A DNA stretch of 14,582 nt from Thermoplasmatota archaeon (GTDB lineage: Bacteria > Pseudomonadota > Gammaproteobacteria > Burkholderiales > Thiobacillaceae): positions 1-14,582 of the forward strand of contig JAMCVR010000064.1 of NCBI GenBank assembly GCA_023475455.1. The letters run 5' to 3'. This document shows, one piece after another, positions 13,877-14,582 of the stretch. Position numbers and translations under genes: made by a program. The notes under the pieces were generated by a model. It saw only the letters and a list, made by a program, of their open reading frames with translations, did no database searches and was not told the DNA's origin. Positions within the stretch are counted from its first letter, which is position 1; every line of letters starts with the position of its first letter.

Positions 13877-14322
13877 GTCTCCAGATAGTGTGCGCCGCGC
13901 GGGCTTGCAGCCTCGCATTCGATTTCGCGTGCATCGTCCGCGATCGTCAGCCGGACGATCACGTCCGGCGGCGGCAGCCAGCCGGCGGCCTTTTCCGGCC
14001 ATTCGATCAGGCTCACCGCCTGGCCGTCGCTGACATCGCGAAACCCGGCATCGAGCCACTCGCGCGGGTCATGCATACGATATAGATCAAAATGATACAG
14101 ATCAAACGCGGGCAGGCTATAGCTTTCTGCCAGCGTATAGGTCGGACTTTTCACCCTTCCGCCGTAGCCCAGCGCGCGCAGCACCCCGCGCACCAGCGTC
14201 GTCTTGCCCGCCCCGAGATCGCCTTCGAGGTAGATGGTGAGGCCGGGCGCCAGTTCCCGCGCCAGTTGCGCGCCGAATGCCAGCGTCGCCGCCTCGTCGG
14301 CCAGATGGCGATGGCAGCGCAC
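13858..14322 (-). CDS. tsaE: tRNA threonylcarbamoyladenosine biosynthesis ATPase TsaE
   Basis: TsaE is the ATPase that works with TsaB and TsaD to form t6A37 in ANN-decoding tRNAs. The P-loop GDLGAGKTT is at 34-42, followed by VKSPTYTL (57-64), YHFDLYR (76-82) and LIEWPEK, all family hallmarks. I prefer the GTG at 14322-14320 (MRCHRHLADEAATL): it has AAGGA about 8 nt upstream and starts like E. coli TsaE. The ATG at 14343-14341 adds 7 residues with no RBS. The GTG start gives 154 residues, which is normal. The C-terminus (ETCCTNC) runs 19 bp into amiC. The segment 13861-14082, its C-terminal half, is copied at the window edge. The gene order tsaE-amiC-mutL is widespread in proteobacteria. Confidence 0.95.
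   Translation of the reverse strand: MRCHRHLADEAATLAFGAQLARELAPGLTIYLEGDLGAGKTTLVRGVLRALGYGGRVKSPTYTLAESYSLPAFDLYHFDLYRMHDPREWLDAGFRDVSDGQAVSLIEWPEKAAGWLPPPDVIVRLTIADDAREIECEAASPRGAHYLETCCTNC
13861..14082. repeat. Direct repeat, inner copy (tsaE 3' half and amiC start)
   Basis: These 222 bp are identical to 14361-14582 (offset exactly 500). This copy lies in intact genes and is presumably the genuine locus. Confidence 0.9.
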
Positions 14323-14337
14323 GGTATCATCCTTGCT

Positions 14338-14360
14338 ATGCATGAAACAGATTTAGCGCG
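14338..14360 (+). CDS. Possible 5' end of a divergent gene (queG?), cut off
   Basis: An ATG at 14338-14340 opens MHETDLAR before the sequence switches into the duplicated block at 14361. QueG (epoxyqueuosine reductase) is often divergent from tsaE, and QueG proteins can start with similar short segments before a conserved helix. No Shine-Dalgarno is visible and only about eight codons are available. The identity is a guess from context. Confidence 0.2.
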
Positions 14361-14582
14361 GCAGTTCGTGCAACATGTCTCCAGATAGTGTGCGCCGCGC
14401 GGGCTTGCAGCCTCGCATTCGATTTCGCGTGCATCGTCCGCGATCGTCAGCCGGACGATCACGTCCGGCGGCGGCAGCCAGCCGGCGGCCTTTTCCGGCC
14501 ATTCGATCAGGCTCACCGCCTGGCCGTCGCTGACATCGCGAAACCCGGCATCGAGCCACTCGCGCGGGTCATGCATACGATA
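14361..14582. repeat. Direct repeat, outer copy at the right edge
   Basis: This block is identical to 13861-14082 and is cut by the window end. It replaces whatever lies upstream of tsaE, so frames read here (a second tsaE 3' half on the minus strand) are duplicates, not new genes. An assembly artefact at a contig end is likely. Confidence 0.9.

Noticed and set aside
12663..13934. Long N-terminal extension of the hemerythrin-domain frame
   Set aside because: It is an Arg/Gly/Pro-rich shadow of amiC in another frame. The ATG at 12662 with ATGA overlap is the sensible start.
14151..14576. Second tsaE-like open frame at the right edge
   Set aside because: It arises from the 222-bp duplicated block read into the real tsaE in another frame; it is not an independent gene.

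Overview
The window reads as a chromosomal piece of a GC-rich betaproteobacterium. The best guess is a sulfur-oxidising or related lineage of the Thiobacillus/Nitrosomonadales type. The basis is gene content (exbB-exbD-lpxK, xseA, tsaE-amiC-mutL-miaA, an endonuclease-type MutL, class I aldolase, PagL-family deacylase) plus a small protein resembling half of a sulfur oxygenase reductase. All family calls come from reading motifs and from remembered family sequences; no search was run. No rRNA, tRNA, CRISPR array, transposase or phage structural gene was seen.

Layout, left to right. 1-235: window edge, containing a 127-bp direct copy of an internal piece of lpxK. 236-2265, minus strand: exbB-exbD-lpxK, an envelope operon with 10-bp gaps. 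2266-2602: divergent intergenic region with a DnaA-box-like cluster, an AT-rich block and a small hairpin followed by T9. 2603-3958, plus strand: xseA (exonuclease VII large subunit), convergent with miaA (3965-4906, minus). 5039-7378, minus: membrane-bound GGDEF-EAL protein with a periplasmic sensor region. 7379-7617: divergent regulatory region whose aldolase-side leader can form two mutually exclusive helices, one covering the ribosome-binding site. 7618-9254, plus: class I fructose-bisphosphate aldolase, then a PagL-family lipid A deacylase overlapping it by 4 bp. 9327-9782, minus: SOR-like single-domain iron protein with its own terminator and promoter/operator region. 9942-10304, minus: small S24/LexA-fold protein without a DNA-binding domain. 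10366-14322, minus: tsaE-amiC-hemerythrin-mutL, overlapping by 19, 4 and 4 bp. 14361-14582: direct copy of 13861-14082.

How the genes relate. The right-hand block is the familiar cell-wall/tRNA/mismatch-repair cluster (TsaE, AmiC, MutL) with a hemerythrin-domain gene coupled between amiC and mutL. miaA, often next to mutL, lies about 5.5 kb away. The interval holds the accessory-looking genes: c-di-GMP turnover, aldolase, lipid A deacylation, SOR-like protein and S24-like protein. The left block energises envelope transport (ExbBD) and makes lipid A (LpxK).

The most interesting item is the SOR-like protein. It keeps the HxxxH...E mononuclear-iron pattern and a candidate active-site Cys of sulfur oxygenase reductases in only 151 residues. 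Both window ends carry direct duplications of sequence about 480-500 bp inward, which look more like contig-end assembly artefacts than biology.
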